Assembly: GCA_949987565.1 (NCBI GenBank)
Contig: OX465103.1
Span: forward strand, 1,913,045-1,977,044
Reading direction: 5' to 3'
Origin: Luidia sarsii
Taxonomy: Eukaryota > Echinodermata > Asteroidea > Paxillosida > Luidiidae
Length of the DNA stretch: 64,000 nt
Shown here: one piece after another, positions 53,400 to 64,000 of the stretch
Position numbering within the stretch: position 1 is the first letter of the stretch
Layout of the letters: every line of letters starts with the position of its first letter
Program-made: the position numbers and the translations under genes
The notes under the pieces: model-generated
Seen by the model: the letters and a program-made list of their open reading frames with translations, nothing else
Told to the model about the DNA's origin: nothing
The model's database searches: none

Positions 53400-55430
53400 G
53401 GACATTTTCTTGAAATTGAAGCCGAAGACCTGCCACTTTCATGCCTTGCATTTTTCAATGGAGGAAAGAAATGGAGTCAAAGCCGGAGCCAAAGCCGGAG
53501 CCTGTTTGGTATGAATATGGATATGGATCACCCCATGGAGTTATTTGTGACCCAAAATCTATTCCTCCCAATGTAAACAAGATGTTTGTGGGATCCTATC
53601 GCACTGGACACCCTCGACAATTCCACAGTTTTCTCTTTGTTTCCAATTTCTGTCATCGAGTTTCATTTGGAAAAAGGAAAAAGCACGATGAGCACTTTCA
53701 CCAGCATCGAGTGCGGTCACCTGCTCGAGGTATACTTCAAACTTGGGTGACTTTTTTTCAGAACCATTTCTAATACAATGACCTTTCAGGTTGGTCTGGA
53801 CCAATGTGTTGATGCCCCTACCTACTGTGCCATCGTCGACATCCAGTATTCATAGACATCTGGTTGAGCTCGAACTTCCTCTTCCAAACAAAAACAAATG
53901 TAGGGCATGGCGCTTCGATTTAACAGGACCTGTCTCCAAGGGCCTGCTAGGATCAAATGTGCTGGCTCTGTAAATCTTCAAGATTTGAATTTAGGTTATT
54001 TGAGTCGGTAAACAACTAAACATGTCTGTATTGCTTCAGTCTACCGCTTACAGATTATACAGCATCTTTGAAATCACGTGTCTGAGTACTCTGAGATAGA
54101 CTTTAGTTGAGTCTCCTGAGAGCTTTACTTGAAGTTTTGCTCTCCTTGCTCTGAGCTAAGGCTGGTCTATAGCCAAGAGTACGATTGATGGATTCCCAGG
54201 ATGGGTGATGCCAAAAGCTGGTAACATACATTCTCCTGGAAAATGGATGCCTCAAAGGGAAGTTGAATCCAGAACGTGAATTCACACTCACGCCATTCTT
54301 TCAGGAAGGTCATTCCTAGCTTCCCCAAATCACCATACTGATGGTTTTGCCCACAGAGAAAACTTAACACCTCTGAGGAAAAAAAACCCAATATGGCCAC
54401 TGAATGTTTTCGGTGGACCGTCCATTCCACGTTTTGCGAGTTCACTGTTTAAAAAAAGGCTCTCGAGTATAATTGTTAAGTATGATTATGTTAAATAGGA
54501 AATGAATATTCAGAAGACAATAAAACGAATGTGTTTTGTCCGTGCACCATACCCGCCTCTCTCATGTGCCTCTGAAACGTGTACAAATTGCACTCGATTC
54601 CATTTCTTCGAAAAAATTTATGACAGCGTGGCCAGAAAGACTCCACATTTTCAAACCCAAGAGGGCGCTGTTTCCTAGCCACGTTTTGTTGGCAGAAGTG
54701 CAGATATCTAACAAGAACTACGGATGGACGTGGCTCAAGCACTCGGTAAGTGGAAGTTTTGAGGTACGGTATCAGTAAAGCAACGATAGTTTGTTTTGTC
54801 AGCTTGTGACTGATTGGAATAACGTTTGCTTGAGTAGAACACCCCCTTTAAAGTACATTATTTTACGAGAGAAATGTGTCATTAATTTTAATAACATAAC
54901 CGGTCTGACTCCATTAAAAACAGTAACAACCAAGACCTTGGTATCATACTCGATTCGGGGCTTTGAGACAAGTTTTTACCTCTGGATCGCGAATAACAGG
55001 ACCCAGTGTTGTTATTTGTGATCTATAATATGACGCATACATTAAAACACCCGAGATATGGACACTGACCGTCTGTTGGCTGCTCAAGGGATGTTTCGGC
55101 AAACTTTTAAAATCACCGTCACAAATGGCGCCATGTATCACCAGGTGCGCAGTGTACGACTGCGCACAACGCTCTCCTTGGCCGTGTGAGGGCGCTTGAA
55201 GAAAAACAGCACCCACAAAAGTTTTGCTAACGTCGCGTCCGGGCACCGATTCGGTCCCATGCGTATAGTCGGATACACCATTACGGGTGGGGTTTTCCAG
55301 ACTTTATTCTCACGCTCAAAACACATTATGAGTCTGCTTTGAGAGTGTCCATTAGATTATAATAACATCCCCAGAGGTATAGGCTATCGGGCTCAACTCT
55401 CCGGTCCAGTCAAATTGTTAATTGCTGTCT
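53400..55430. other. Downstream of PSMD6, no gene recognised
   Basis: Contains a degenerate dispersed-motif copy near 53930. ORFs of 60-110 residues on both strands have no recognisable domains and no convincing splice sites. Confidence 0.5.
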
Positions 55431-55489
55431 TAATACATTCTAATGAGCGTAAGAAATGGAGACCAACCCCATGCTTGAGCCCAGCTCAA

Positions 55490-55868
55490 GCCTGAGCCCA
55501 ATCCCAAAGTCTGAGCCAAACCCAAGCCTGAGCCCGAGCCCGAGCCCAGTCCCAAAGTCTGAGCCAAACCCAAGCCTGAGCCCGAGCCCGAGCCCAGTCC
55601 CAAAGTCTGAGCCAAACCCAAGCCTGAGCCTGAGCTCGAGCCCAATCCCAAAGTCTGAGCCAAACCCAAGCCTGAGCCCGAGCCTGAGCCCAATCCCAAA
55701 GTCTGAGCCAAACCCAAGCCCAAGCCCGAGCCTGAGCCCAATCCCAAAGTCTGAGCCAAACCCAAGCCCAAGCCCGAGCCTGAGCCCAATCCCAAAGTCT
55801 GAGCCAAACCCAAGCACGAGCCCAATCCCAAAGTCTGAGCCAAACCCAAGCCTGAGCCAATTTGTTCC
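55490..55868. repeat. 48-bp minisatellite
   Basis: About eight units containing CCCAAAGTCTGAGCCAAACC and several GAGCCC steps. 48 bp is 16 codons, so it opens ORFs in several frames on both strands (for example PKSEPNPSLSPSPSPV). No start context or splice signals point to a gene. Confidence 0.9.
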
Positions 55869-55954
55869 ATAATAAAAGGCCTGTGTGTTTAGAAGACCAC
55901 GCTCAGGCGGTTTTTTTTTATCATCAATTATTACACGGTTGTATGCAAAATATT

Positions 55955-56120
55955 GCAAACTGCTCACTGACTAGAATTACCAAAATGCAACATAAAGCAG
56001 GAAGCCTAACGTGCCGATCCTAGAAGGACCTTTCTCAAAAGCAGATCGAGTCTGCAGAATGATTCTGCCTTCCAGAAAGTTCCTGCTAGGATCGAAACGT
56101 CAGGCCCTCCTAAATTGTTT
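55955..56120. repeat. Inverted dispersed-motif pair
   Basis: A minus copy (CGATCCTAGAAGGACCTTTC, about 56015) faces a plus copy (TAGGATCGAAACGTCAGGCC, about 56087). Confidence 0.75.
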
Positions 56121-56467
56121 TATACATGTTTTAATTATTCGGCTTCACTAGATCTTTTTCCTCCAAAAACATTTCAGTCCTTGCTTCATCTCTTGAATCC
56201 AGCTGTTTGGAATGCGAACGATAATATGGTGTGTTTTTTCGTAATGGTTAAAGCTTCATTTTCTCGGTGAAAAGGACGAAGTCACGGAGGCCCGATGCGT
56301 GGGAATCGTTCCATAAAAGTAACACAAAATGTTGCATACCACTTACTGACTAGACTCAACTGACCAATCCTATACACAGTGGTAGTTTTGCAACATTATT
56401 GTTTAGAAATCTTATTAGATGGATTTGAATCCACAAACTATTTTCAGCTGTTGGAACGGCGGAGTCG

Positions 56468-56652
56468 ATGCCCGAGAAAGGAGCTAAGCTAAGGTTTCTT
56501 AAAACGAGGATACCCACGGGTACTGCATGTAGGATGGACCTACGTGCTGCGACCTTCCGACCAACACCACCTCTGACCGTAAACCGGGTCGAACTGTCGG
56601 ATGATTCCGAGCCAAACTTCAAAGGCCGTGTTTTCTCCGCCAACCGAGTACG
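56468..56652 (+). CDS. Weak candidate first exon
   Basis: An ATG at 56468 opens 61 codons (MPEKGAKLRFLKTRIPTGTA onward) and runs to CGAGTACG followed by GTAAGC, a good donor. The Arg- and Pro-rich product has no family I recognise. A partner exon was not found downstream, and a 96-codon minus ORF overlaps. Low confidence. Confidence 0.2.
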
Positions 56653-56769
56653 GTAAGCATCGCCCTTGAATATATAATCACATTGTTTTTGTTCTTTCTA
56701 TATTTAAATAATATACTCTGACTGATGCCTCCATCCCAGCAACGATTAGAGTGAACTATTTGGAAAGCC

Positions 56770-56820
56770 TGCTACCCAAGGGCTGGATAGCTAAGGTGAT
56801 GGTATAAGAGCGCCGGTCCA
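56770..56820 (+). other. tRNA 5'-half-like sequence
   Basis: GGGCTGGATAGCTAAGGTGATGG then TATAAGAGCGCCGG resembles the unit of the 17740-18640 array in the opposite orientation. Probably a SINE head; no 3' half is visible. Confidence 0.5.
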
Positions 56821-57750
56821 AACAAAATCCCAGTCCAATCAAAATTAATTGGCTTTGGCATTTCTCCAATTTTTGTCTTACTCGTTACATGTACTGTACA
56901 CACATTGCCTGCTCTATAGTCGCAGGATATGAAATTATGGTAACCAAAGAGGGAGGGGGGGTGGGTTGACACTAATGGTATCATTCTGAATGTCCAGAAA
57001 TCCATGGACCCAAAAAGAGTATGAGAAATGCAAAAGACTATCCCCGAATATTCCCCGCATTATGTCACCCGCTTGTCACCCTCTAACTGGTTCACTATCA
57101 TAATGCGTGTGTATAGGGTATGCGTCTGCCGATTCACAAAAAACACCGGGTGACTATTAATGCTGTTGCTTAGTATACTGATTGCAGAGACAGGAAACTG
57201 CCTTGTAAAGCACAGACGAATAGACCCGTCTTGTGGAAAGCCATTCCGGGGCTTCCCGCGGTAAACCGAATTAAATCAGTTTTTAAACGAGCCCTGATCA
57301 TTTTGTGTTAGCGGAGGATTATTTCCGTTCCAGGATCCTGCCGTTCCAATCAAGGATCCCTCCCCTCTCCCCAGGACGGTGAAAACAGGGATTTTCATGT
57401 TTTTCTTTTCTTCTTTTCTTCCCTTCAAATTGAGCCCATTTAGTTCCGGCGCTGTCGCGCCCGAGATGAGTTTATCGCCGAGGCATTGGTTTACAAAACC
57501 CAGGAGTTTTAAAAAATACAAAGCAGCGGGGGGAAAAAAAAACCCACCCCAGCGCCTGAGATCAGAGCGGACTGGAAACAGAATCGTGTTTGGCTTCGTA
57601 AATGCATAGAGGCGCTGCAGATAGGCCCGGGTTGATCTTTGCCTCGGGGTCTGTACGGGGAAGATATCGTGGAGGGGGGGGTGCGAATCGCTCTCGGAAA
57701 ATGGCAAGAAACAAGGAAAAGGTTCACACGACTGATTATTCATTTGTATG

Positions 57751-58315
57751 GGGGTGGAGGGAGGGAGAGAGAGAGGGGGGGAGAGAGAGGAAGAGAGAGT
57801 GTTATGGGGAGGGAGGGAGGGAGGGAGGGAGAGGGAGGGGGAGAGGGAGAGAGAGAGCGAGAGAGAGAGAGACAGACAGACAGAGAGGGAGAGAGAAAGA
57901 GAGAGAGAGAGGAAGAGAGAGTGGAGAGGGGGAGATGGGGAGAGGGAGAGAGAGAGAGGGAGGGGGAATTAAGAGGGAGGGGAGAGGGGGAGAGAGGAGA
58001 GAGAGGGAGAGAGAGGGGTGAGGGAGAGAGAGGGGTGAGGGAGAGAGGAAGAGAGGGGAAAGGGAGGGAGCTGGAGAGGGAGAGAGGGGGAAAGAGGGAG
58101 GGGAGATGGATAGAAAGGGAGAGGGGAGAGAGGGGGTGAGAGAGGGGGAGAGGGAGGAGAGAGGGATAGAAAGGGTGAGAGAGAGACAGGGGAGAGAGAG
58201 AGGGAGAGAGAGGGGGTGAGAGAGAGAGGAGGGAGATAGGGGGAGAGAGGGGGGAGAGGGGAGAGCGAGAGCGGGGGAGGGAGAGGGAGAGTGCGAGAGG
58301 GAATAGTTTTCTCTC
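57751..58315. repeat. Polypurine tract (GGGAGA)n
   Basis: About 560 bp almost free of pyrimidines on the plus strand, made of GGGAGA/GAGAGG runs. Long Arg/Glu/Gly ORFs and their Ser/Leu/Pro mirrors arise from it and are not genes. Confidence 0.95.
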
Positions 58316-58446
58316 TCTCGGTCTTGATTCCAATCGGAGTGGCTGATAAGCCGAAAAGAGGACACGAAATGCAAGGGAAGAAGATCGCCTCGCGCCCAAT
58401 TCCGCCATCTTCTGCAGATAAGACGACCAACTCCCATCATCTTCAC

Positions 58447-58538
58447 TCACCTTCCCTCCCTCCCTCCCTCCCTCCCTCCCTCCCCTACCTCCCCTCCCTC
58501 CCCCTCCCCTCCCTCCCCTCCCCCTCCCCCTCCCCCTG
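58447..58538. repeat. Polypyrimidine tract (CCCTCC)n
   Basis: About 90 bp of CCCTCC repeats on the same strand, 130 bp after the purine tract, and complementary to parts of it. Confidence 0.9.
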
Positions 58539-58619
58539 CGATGAAAAAAGAGAGAGAAAGAAGGAAGACGAAGTAACATTTTACTCAAACTAGGCCTATT
58601 CGAACAATCTCAACTCCTC

Positions 58620-59920
58620 TAGCAACTTGTAAGTTGTAGTTGAGGCTGTGTTGCAAAATAAAATGCGACACTCCTTAGTATACCGTATTTGCAGAACGAT
58701 GAATCGACCACTTTCCGGGTTGAAATCACACACTCACTATAGAATTCTTCCTGTGCCTTAAAGAGGAGATGCCATAAATTTGACGTTTGATGATTATAGT
58801 TTTCAGCTCTCTGTTATATACAAAGTGTTGATGGATTAACCTCTCTTTTATGTCATTAAACTACTAAAAAATATGGCGTTTTCCTTGTGCTTTTTTCACC
58901 CTCCGCCTGGGCTCTTCGCGAAAAATAATGTATCGAAATCCATATCTGCGATTTATATGTGGAAATAAAAAAAATGGTGTCGACTGCCAACTGACTTGAT
59001 AACAAAATGCAGTATTTTGTTCAGGTTGGTCAAAAATAAATTCGTCTCCAGCTTCGAAGAAATGTCCTGCTGGCACCTAAACGCCATGCAGTTCCTGCGT
59101 AATAGTCTGTTTGAGATCGACCGCTTTAAAACGGAAGTGACGAGAGGAAGGAGTATAATTATTCTGTTGTTTTCTTGAAAATGAGATACTTGCTCGGATG
59201 AGATTCTTAAAGGTCAGCTGTATCCGTACAGATTGCGATGGCTTTAGGAGAAAATGCTTCTGCCTAGGAAGTGTGGGGGCCAATCCCCCCGCGACTGGCT
59301 CCACCTCAGCCGAGTTGCACGAGTGGATGAGTGCGAGTGAAGGACCCAGGGGCACAGACCAAACCGTCTCGCCCGTTCCGTGTTCAGATGTTCTCCATGA
59401 TTGCACCCTCATGAATGAACAATGGCCCGCCCAGGCGACCAGGCCGTCACAAACTTTTGGGGCGTCGCGCCGGCGAACCGTGTGACGTGCGACGAAGAGC
59501 CGGCGTCCGCGTATACTGGGCCGTGAAATGGGCAGAGACGGAGAGCGGGGATTTATCGATTACACCTCTGACGGTGTATGAAGTGTGAGCGATTATTTGC
59601 GCTACATACAAAGTGGGCATTAACCATAACCTTGGCCGGTTGATCGGCAAGGCTCTTGATTAGTATACGGTGATTGGCTGTCAGAGAGGATATTCAACCA
59701 ATCGGATTCTGCGTTGCATAGAGAGACGCTGAAACGTTCCACCAATCAGTGGCCACGTTTCATTGTGTAATTCTAGGCGTAAACATGTACACGTTAGTAT
59801 GCACCGTAAGTTTTCGGGGCTTATTGGAAGCTTGCTGTAAAGTCAATGCAGGGAGACAGCCAAACAGGCAGACAGGCGAACAGACAGGGAGACAGCGAGA
59901 GGAATAGCCCGTTAAACTTT
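58620..59920. other. Non-repetitive stretch, no gene recognised
   Basis: 59260-59540 is GC- and CpG-rich. No ORF with a recognisable domain is present. ORFs of 60-110 residues occur on both strands but lack supporting splice pairs. Confidence 0.4.
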
Positions 59921-59922
59921 AA

Positions 59923-60297
59923 GGGATAACACAACATTGGTCGAGGTCAAAGAATAGCATTCATACGTTGTCTGATCCAACATATCCATGATATAGCACA
60001 CCTGTGAACGTTAATTTTCAGCTCAATCTGCCAACCGAGTCTCGAGAAAATCGTGAAAAGCGCTTCAAGTTGTTTCGCGAAAATGCAGCATGCAACGTAT
60101 TGTTCCGAAAAATCGTTCAGATCTTTGGGTGAGACGTAAACGATTTCTTTTACTCTTTTCTCGAAAAAATACAGCATTTTAAGCAGAAATATTTAAGTGC
60201 GAGGTTTCTACTATAACCATCTACAAACTGTATAAATTTCATGTAAATCTGTGAACATTAATGTGTTTCGATCTTACCAATGTTGTGTATAGGGGCT
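59923..60297 (+). mobile_element. TTAA-target MITE, copy
   Basis: TTAA on both sides (59919-59922, 60298-60301). Interior as at 34369, with the left terminus diverged. Confidence 0.8.
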
Positions 60298-60373
60298 TTA
60301 ATTAAGCGTAGATGTACAGGGTAGAGCAGTGGACGAGAAGCTGGGGATAATAATATACGTTAGCGTTATTTAA

Positions 60374-60740
60374 AGGCCCTATACAACATTGGTAAAGGTC
60401 AACAGATTGCCACAGTTTGTGTGTTACACCATTAAACATAAAAAAAGAACTCCTGCGAAGGTTTCAGCTCAAATGGTAATCTGAGAAAGTAGAAAAAGGC
60501 AAAAAACCGTCACGGTTTTCGCACCGTTCTGTTGTGTAAGAAATAGTTTATTACTCGCGAGTAATAAACTATTTTTTCGATGTTTGAGTGAAGATTTCTC
60601 GAGAAGTACAACATCCCAGACCGTAAGATTTCAACATGAGGATTCTATCATGACCATCTATACGGTCAAACTGTGTAAATTATAAGGAAATCTGTGGACA
60701 TCGATGTTTTCCGATCTTCCCAATGTTGTATATTGGGCCT
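60374..60740 (+). mobile_element. TTAA-target MITE, second subfamily
   Basis: 367 bp with ends AGGCCCTATACAACATTGG and CCAATGTTGTATATTGGGCCT, TTAA on both sides (60370-60373, 60741-60744). An internal palindrome TAGTTTATTACTCGCGAGTAATAAACTA lies at about 60544-60571. It is related to the 34369 family mainly at the ends. Confidence 0.85.
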
Positions 60741-61079
60741 TTAAGATACAAGACGATTTAAGAAGGATTTTTGAACAATTTAATGATAATTTTCAGTAGA
60801 ATGAAAATGTGGATATTACACTGTTAGTCCTATACTTGGTTACGGAACGTTTAAATTTTCAACTCGTCAACTTGGACATCGGCCGAGTCCTACAACATTA
60901 TTGCCCATCGCTATCTCCAATATCGACATCAGAGCTGTTGATATATTTTTGTATACAACCACCCTTGGTATGTAAATAAGCTTAGCCGACGCGTACACCC
61001 TATATGCACTGCTTTTGGCGTGTCCATATTCCCCCAGAAGGAGAAGAAGAGAAAAAGTGGCAGGACACAGTGTGAATAA

Positions 61080-61300
61080 TGATGGGACAAACCAATCAGC
61101 TAGTTTTGTCCCGGACCCCAAATCTCGCCGGGCTCGAGGCGATGTCGGCCGGGCGCTTTGATGGTGCCCGCCGCGGACCCCCACTGCTCGTTTGTGCGCG
61201 AACTCTCGCGGGAGTGGCCGAGATTACAGAGCTCGCGCATACACTGCAACGGGTGGGGGGCCGGAGCGTTGGGCTGTGTCTGCATGCTCAGTACTAGTAC
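61080..61300. other. CpG-rich patch
   Basis: GC-rich, with many CG dinucleotides, unlike its A/T-rich neighbours. It could be a promoter or exon of a gene beyond the window, but no splice-consistent coding was found. Confidence 0.3.
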
Positions 61301-61737
61301 CGCCGAGTGTCCAAATCCGACACCCTATCATACGCTCAGGTCGAGTCCCGTGTAGATTGCCAGTATCCTAACATTCCGCGTTTAGCCTCTGGCTCTGTTG
61401 GTCATAAGCTCTTTGGGCAGACTTACTGTTATTTTCCCTCTCCTCCTCAATCCTCCTCCTCCCCTTTTTTCTGTGCCCCGACTGTACGTTTTGCAAAAAT
61501 ATTATTATGCATGGAAAGTGTATTCTACTGTTACTTCGCCGCGCACTCGGCCCCTAGGCCCTGCGCAGAATTCGGAATACTCGGATTTTTATCACTTCGT
61601 CTAGCTAGGTTTACTTCATTCAGTATTGATCCACGGATCGATTTTAGTGTTCGATAGATTGTAGTTCGGCCTGTTGCACTGATGAGGTTTTTCAGTCAAG
61701 GAATCACCCATCAAATCGAGTGTTTGACAAACCACCA

Positions 61738-62275
61738 AACAGTCATCCAATCAACCAGCCAAACCAATCAATTCAAAACAACAACAAAGACCAACAAAAT
61801 AAATCGAAAAATAAATAAATGAACAATAAGATAACCCACCAACCAATCAGCCAGCCAGCCAACTCACCAACGACCAACCAGACAAACCAACCACCCAATC
61901 AACCAACCAACAAACCAACCAGCCAATCAACCAGTCAACAAACCAACCAGCCAATCAACCAACCAGCAAACCAACCAGCCAATTAACCAGCCAACAAACC
62001 AACCAGCCAATCAACCAGCCAACAAACCAACCAGCCAATCAACCAACCAGCAAACCAACCAGCCAGTCAACCAACCAACAACCAACCAGCCAATCAACCA
62101 ACCAACAAACCAACCAGCCAATCAACCAACCAACAAACCAACCAGTCAATCAACCAACCAACAAACCTACTCACCAACAACCAACCAACAAACCAACCAG
62201 CCAATCAACCAACAAACCTAATCACCAACAACCAACCAACAAACCAAACAGCCAATCAACCAACCAACATACCTA
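61738..62275. repeat. AACCAACCAGCCAATCAACC satellite
   Basis: Irregular tandem array of AACCAACCAGCCAATCAACC and AACCAACAAACCAACC units, extending degenerately to about 62345. Confidence 0.9.
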
Positions 62276-62769
62276 CCAATGACCAAATTAGTCAGCCAAT
62301 TAATCAACTCAATCATTTCACTGACTAGTTTACCAAACAACCACCGCCAAACCAAAGAATAATCATTTGGTTTATCTAACACAGAAAAAAAATCTCTTTC
62401 CATCCTTCCGATGAGCAAAATATTTAATCAATAAGCAATCACACGAACGTGTAAAAAAGGAAGGAAAGGAAATAAATGAATTATTAAAGACACAAAGCAT
62501 GGATTCGTGGATTCGTAAGATTAAGACCCCCCCCCCCTTTCACCCTCCAAAATGCAACTCGAAGCCGGATGTCAAAGCCCACATCGTGTCGATAATAGAC
62601 GGCCAGATGTTGCCCAGGCTGACCAATCCTCCAGCAGTGTTGCACGTCACTGATCGACCAAACATTCCCCCTGAACCCTCAACCCGTATAGGAAAACAAT
62701 CAGATAATTTCTAATTGATATCCTTAGGAAACCAAAGTCAGCTCCACCAACTCGCGTCATCCATCATGG

Positions 62770-63130
62770 GGTGAAGAGAAAGAGAGAGAGAGAGAGAGAA
62801 AAAAAAAAGGAGAGAGAGAGAGACAGACTCTGAGAGAGAGAGAGAGACGGAGAGTATAGGAGGTTTACCCCCCAGAGCGATCTGCCCAGGCTGTATAGCG
62901 CACCAGCGCAAACACGCCGTCCATGCCCCTACGGCGCTAGGGCCACTTTTATCTCTGCGGCCCACCGAGGGAGAGCCGTCGGTGCGTCTTTGTCGGGGTC
63001 CACGCCGGTACCTGTGCCTTATTCCACGGGGGACTGAGCCTCCATCAACGCTATCCCCCCCTCCTTCAAGACTGAGAGAGGAGAGAGAGAGGGGGAGGTT
63101 GAGAGAGAGCGAGAGAGAACGAAAGAAAGG
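62770..63130. repeat. (GA)n microsatellites flanking a GC-rich block
   Basis: GA-rich runs at 62772-62850 and 63070-63130 enclose about 200 bp of CpG-rich sequence (62870-63060) with no recognised product. Confidence 0.8.
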
Positions 63131-63259
63131 GGAAAGAGCGTATAGTATACCCTTCAAAAAAAAAATACCCGTGGCGTACCCATTCCAGAAACAGCTATAC
63201 TGTTCCCTTCTCCTACCCTCCCCTTTCTCCCTCTTTCCCCCACTTGTATTCAAAGATAT

Positions 63260-64000
63260 GCATCGCTAGTTCTATCCTACACCCGTCGATTCCTATCGGG
63301 TGACCAGTTGCGCGCTAAACCACCGGCGGCTCATATTTTCTTACGAAATCGCTGGCGTAATGCGGGCGAGATTAAGGGGGGGGGGAGAGACAATGTGTTG
63401 ACTGCATTTACACGCTTGCTCGGACCGACGACCGGAGATTTGGCCCACACCGTCCCTGGTGATCGGACGGTGTTGGCCTAGCTGCCTGTAGCCTCGGGTC
63501 AACGATCCTCGCTATACGCACTCACGGGGAAGACACAAAATGAGAAACACAAGGAAAGACAGAATTGGGAAAAGACAACAGCAATTCTAACGGACACAAG
63601 AGGAGGTTTCGTCTTAATGCCTCTCACACACACACACCTCATGAAACTAGACCTGAAAGGTATCACATGCAACATTTTGCCAAGAAACATACCAAAATGG
63701 TGCAAACTTATTACATCGTGACTAAATAGAGCGACCGTAATGCAAAAGCAGAAAACTGCAGTTGTTATCAAAACGTCAGGCCCTCTACAATGTATGTTTT
63801 GTAAAGATAAAAAAAATTCCCCAATTAAATTTGATACTATTCTATCAAATCACATTTAATGTCATCTTCCAGTAAATAGTAACCAAACCTAAATACTGCC
63901 ATTCATGGGACTTTTTAAACCTAACACTCCATCCGTTTATAGACTTCAGAGTTTAATTTGATTTCGAATGATATGTTTGCACGAGTAAGGATGAGTAAGC
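63260..64000. other. Right edge, nothing recognised
   Basis: Contains a partial dispersed-motif copy at about 63767 (TCAAAACGTCAGGCCCTCTA). No coding exon is evident. Confidence 0.4.

Noticed and set aside
53441..53773. 110-residue ORF after PSMD6 (KPEPKPEP start)
   Set aside because: Lies after the PSMD6 polyadenylation signal, has no domain and no conserved-looking splice site.
57602..58593. Arg/Glu/Gly and Ser/Leu/Pro ORFs over 150-280 residues
   Set aside because: Pure consequence of the purine and pyrimidine tracts.

Overview
The window reads as genomic DNA from a marine invertebrate deuterostome. An echinoderm or hemichordate is my best guess from the proteins and the repeat style, and the species is not determined. 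Genes are split by GT-AG introns. Most of the long open reading frames are by-products of tandem repeats.

Five protein genes can be built exon by exon with consistent splice phases. (1) 414-4931, plus strand: the last exons of a vezatin-like gene that starts before the window; its final exon carries an in-frame 18-bp minisatellite. (2) 24908 down to about 8299, minus strand: a 12- or 13-exon gene of the FAM194/C3orf20 family, function unknown. (3) 26901-28907, plus: TOMM6, a two-exon gene for a small mitochondrial import subunit. (4) 35675 down to 31514, minus: MED20, five exons, a Mediator subunit. (5) 36101-53071, plus: PSMD6/Rpn7, eight exons, 389 residues, a proteasome lid subunit. MED20 and PSMD6 are head to head with 425 bp between their start codons, so they probably share a promoter. 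TOMM6 and MED20 converge, and both also map to human 6p21.1, which suggests very old linkage.

The rest is dominated by repeats. I recognise several non-autonomous DNA transposon families by terminal inverted repeats and target-site duplications: a CACTA-like family with 3-bp duplications (five copies, all within 130 bp downstream of donor sites of the C3orf20-like gene), a family with 6-bp duplications, one with TTAA, one with TA, and two foldback elements with 9-bp duplications. There are large satellites with units of 18, 23, 39, 44, 48, 53, 75, 87 and 97 bp. Two dispersed motifs resemble hammerhead ribozymes.

From about 53400 to the right end I found no convincing gene. That stretch holds repeats, a purine tract followed by a pyrimidine tract, CpG-rich patches and one weak candidate exon.
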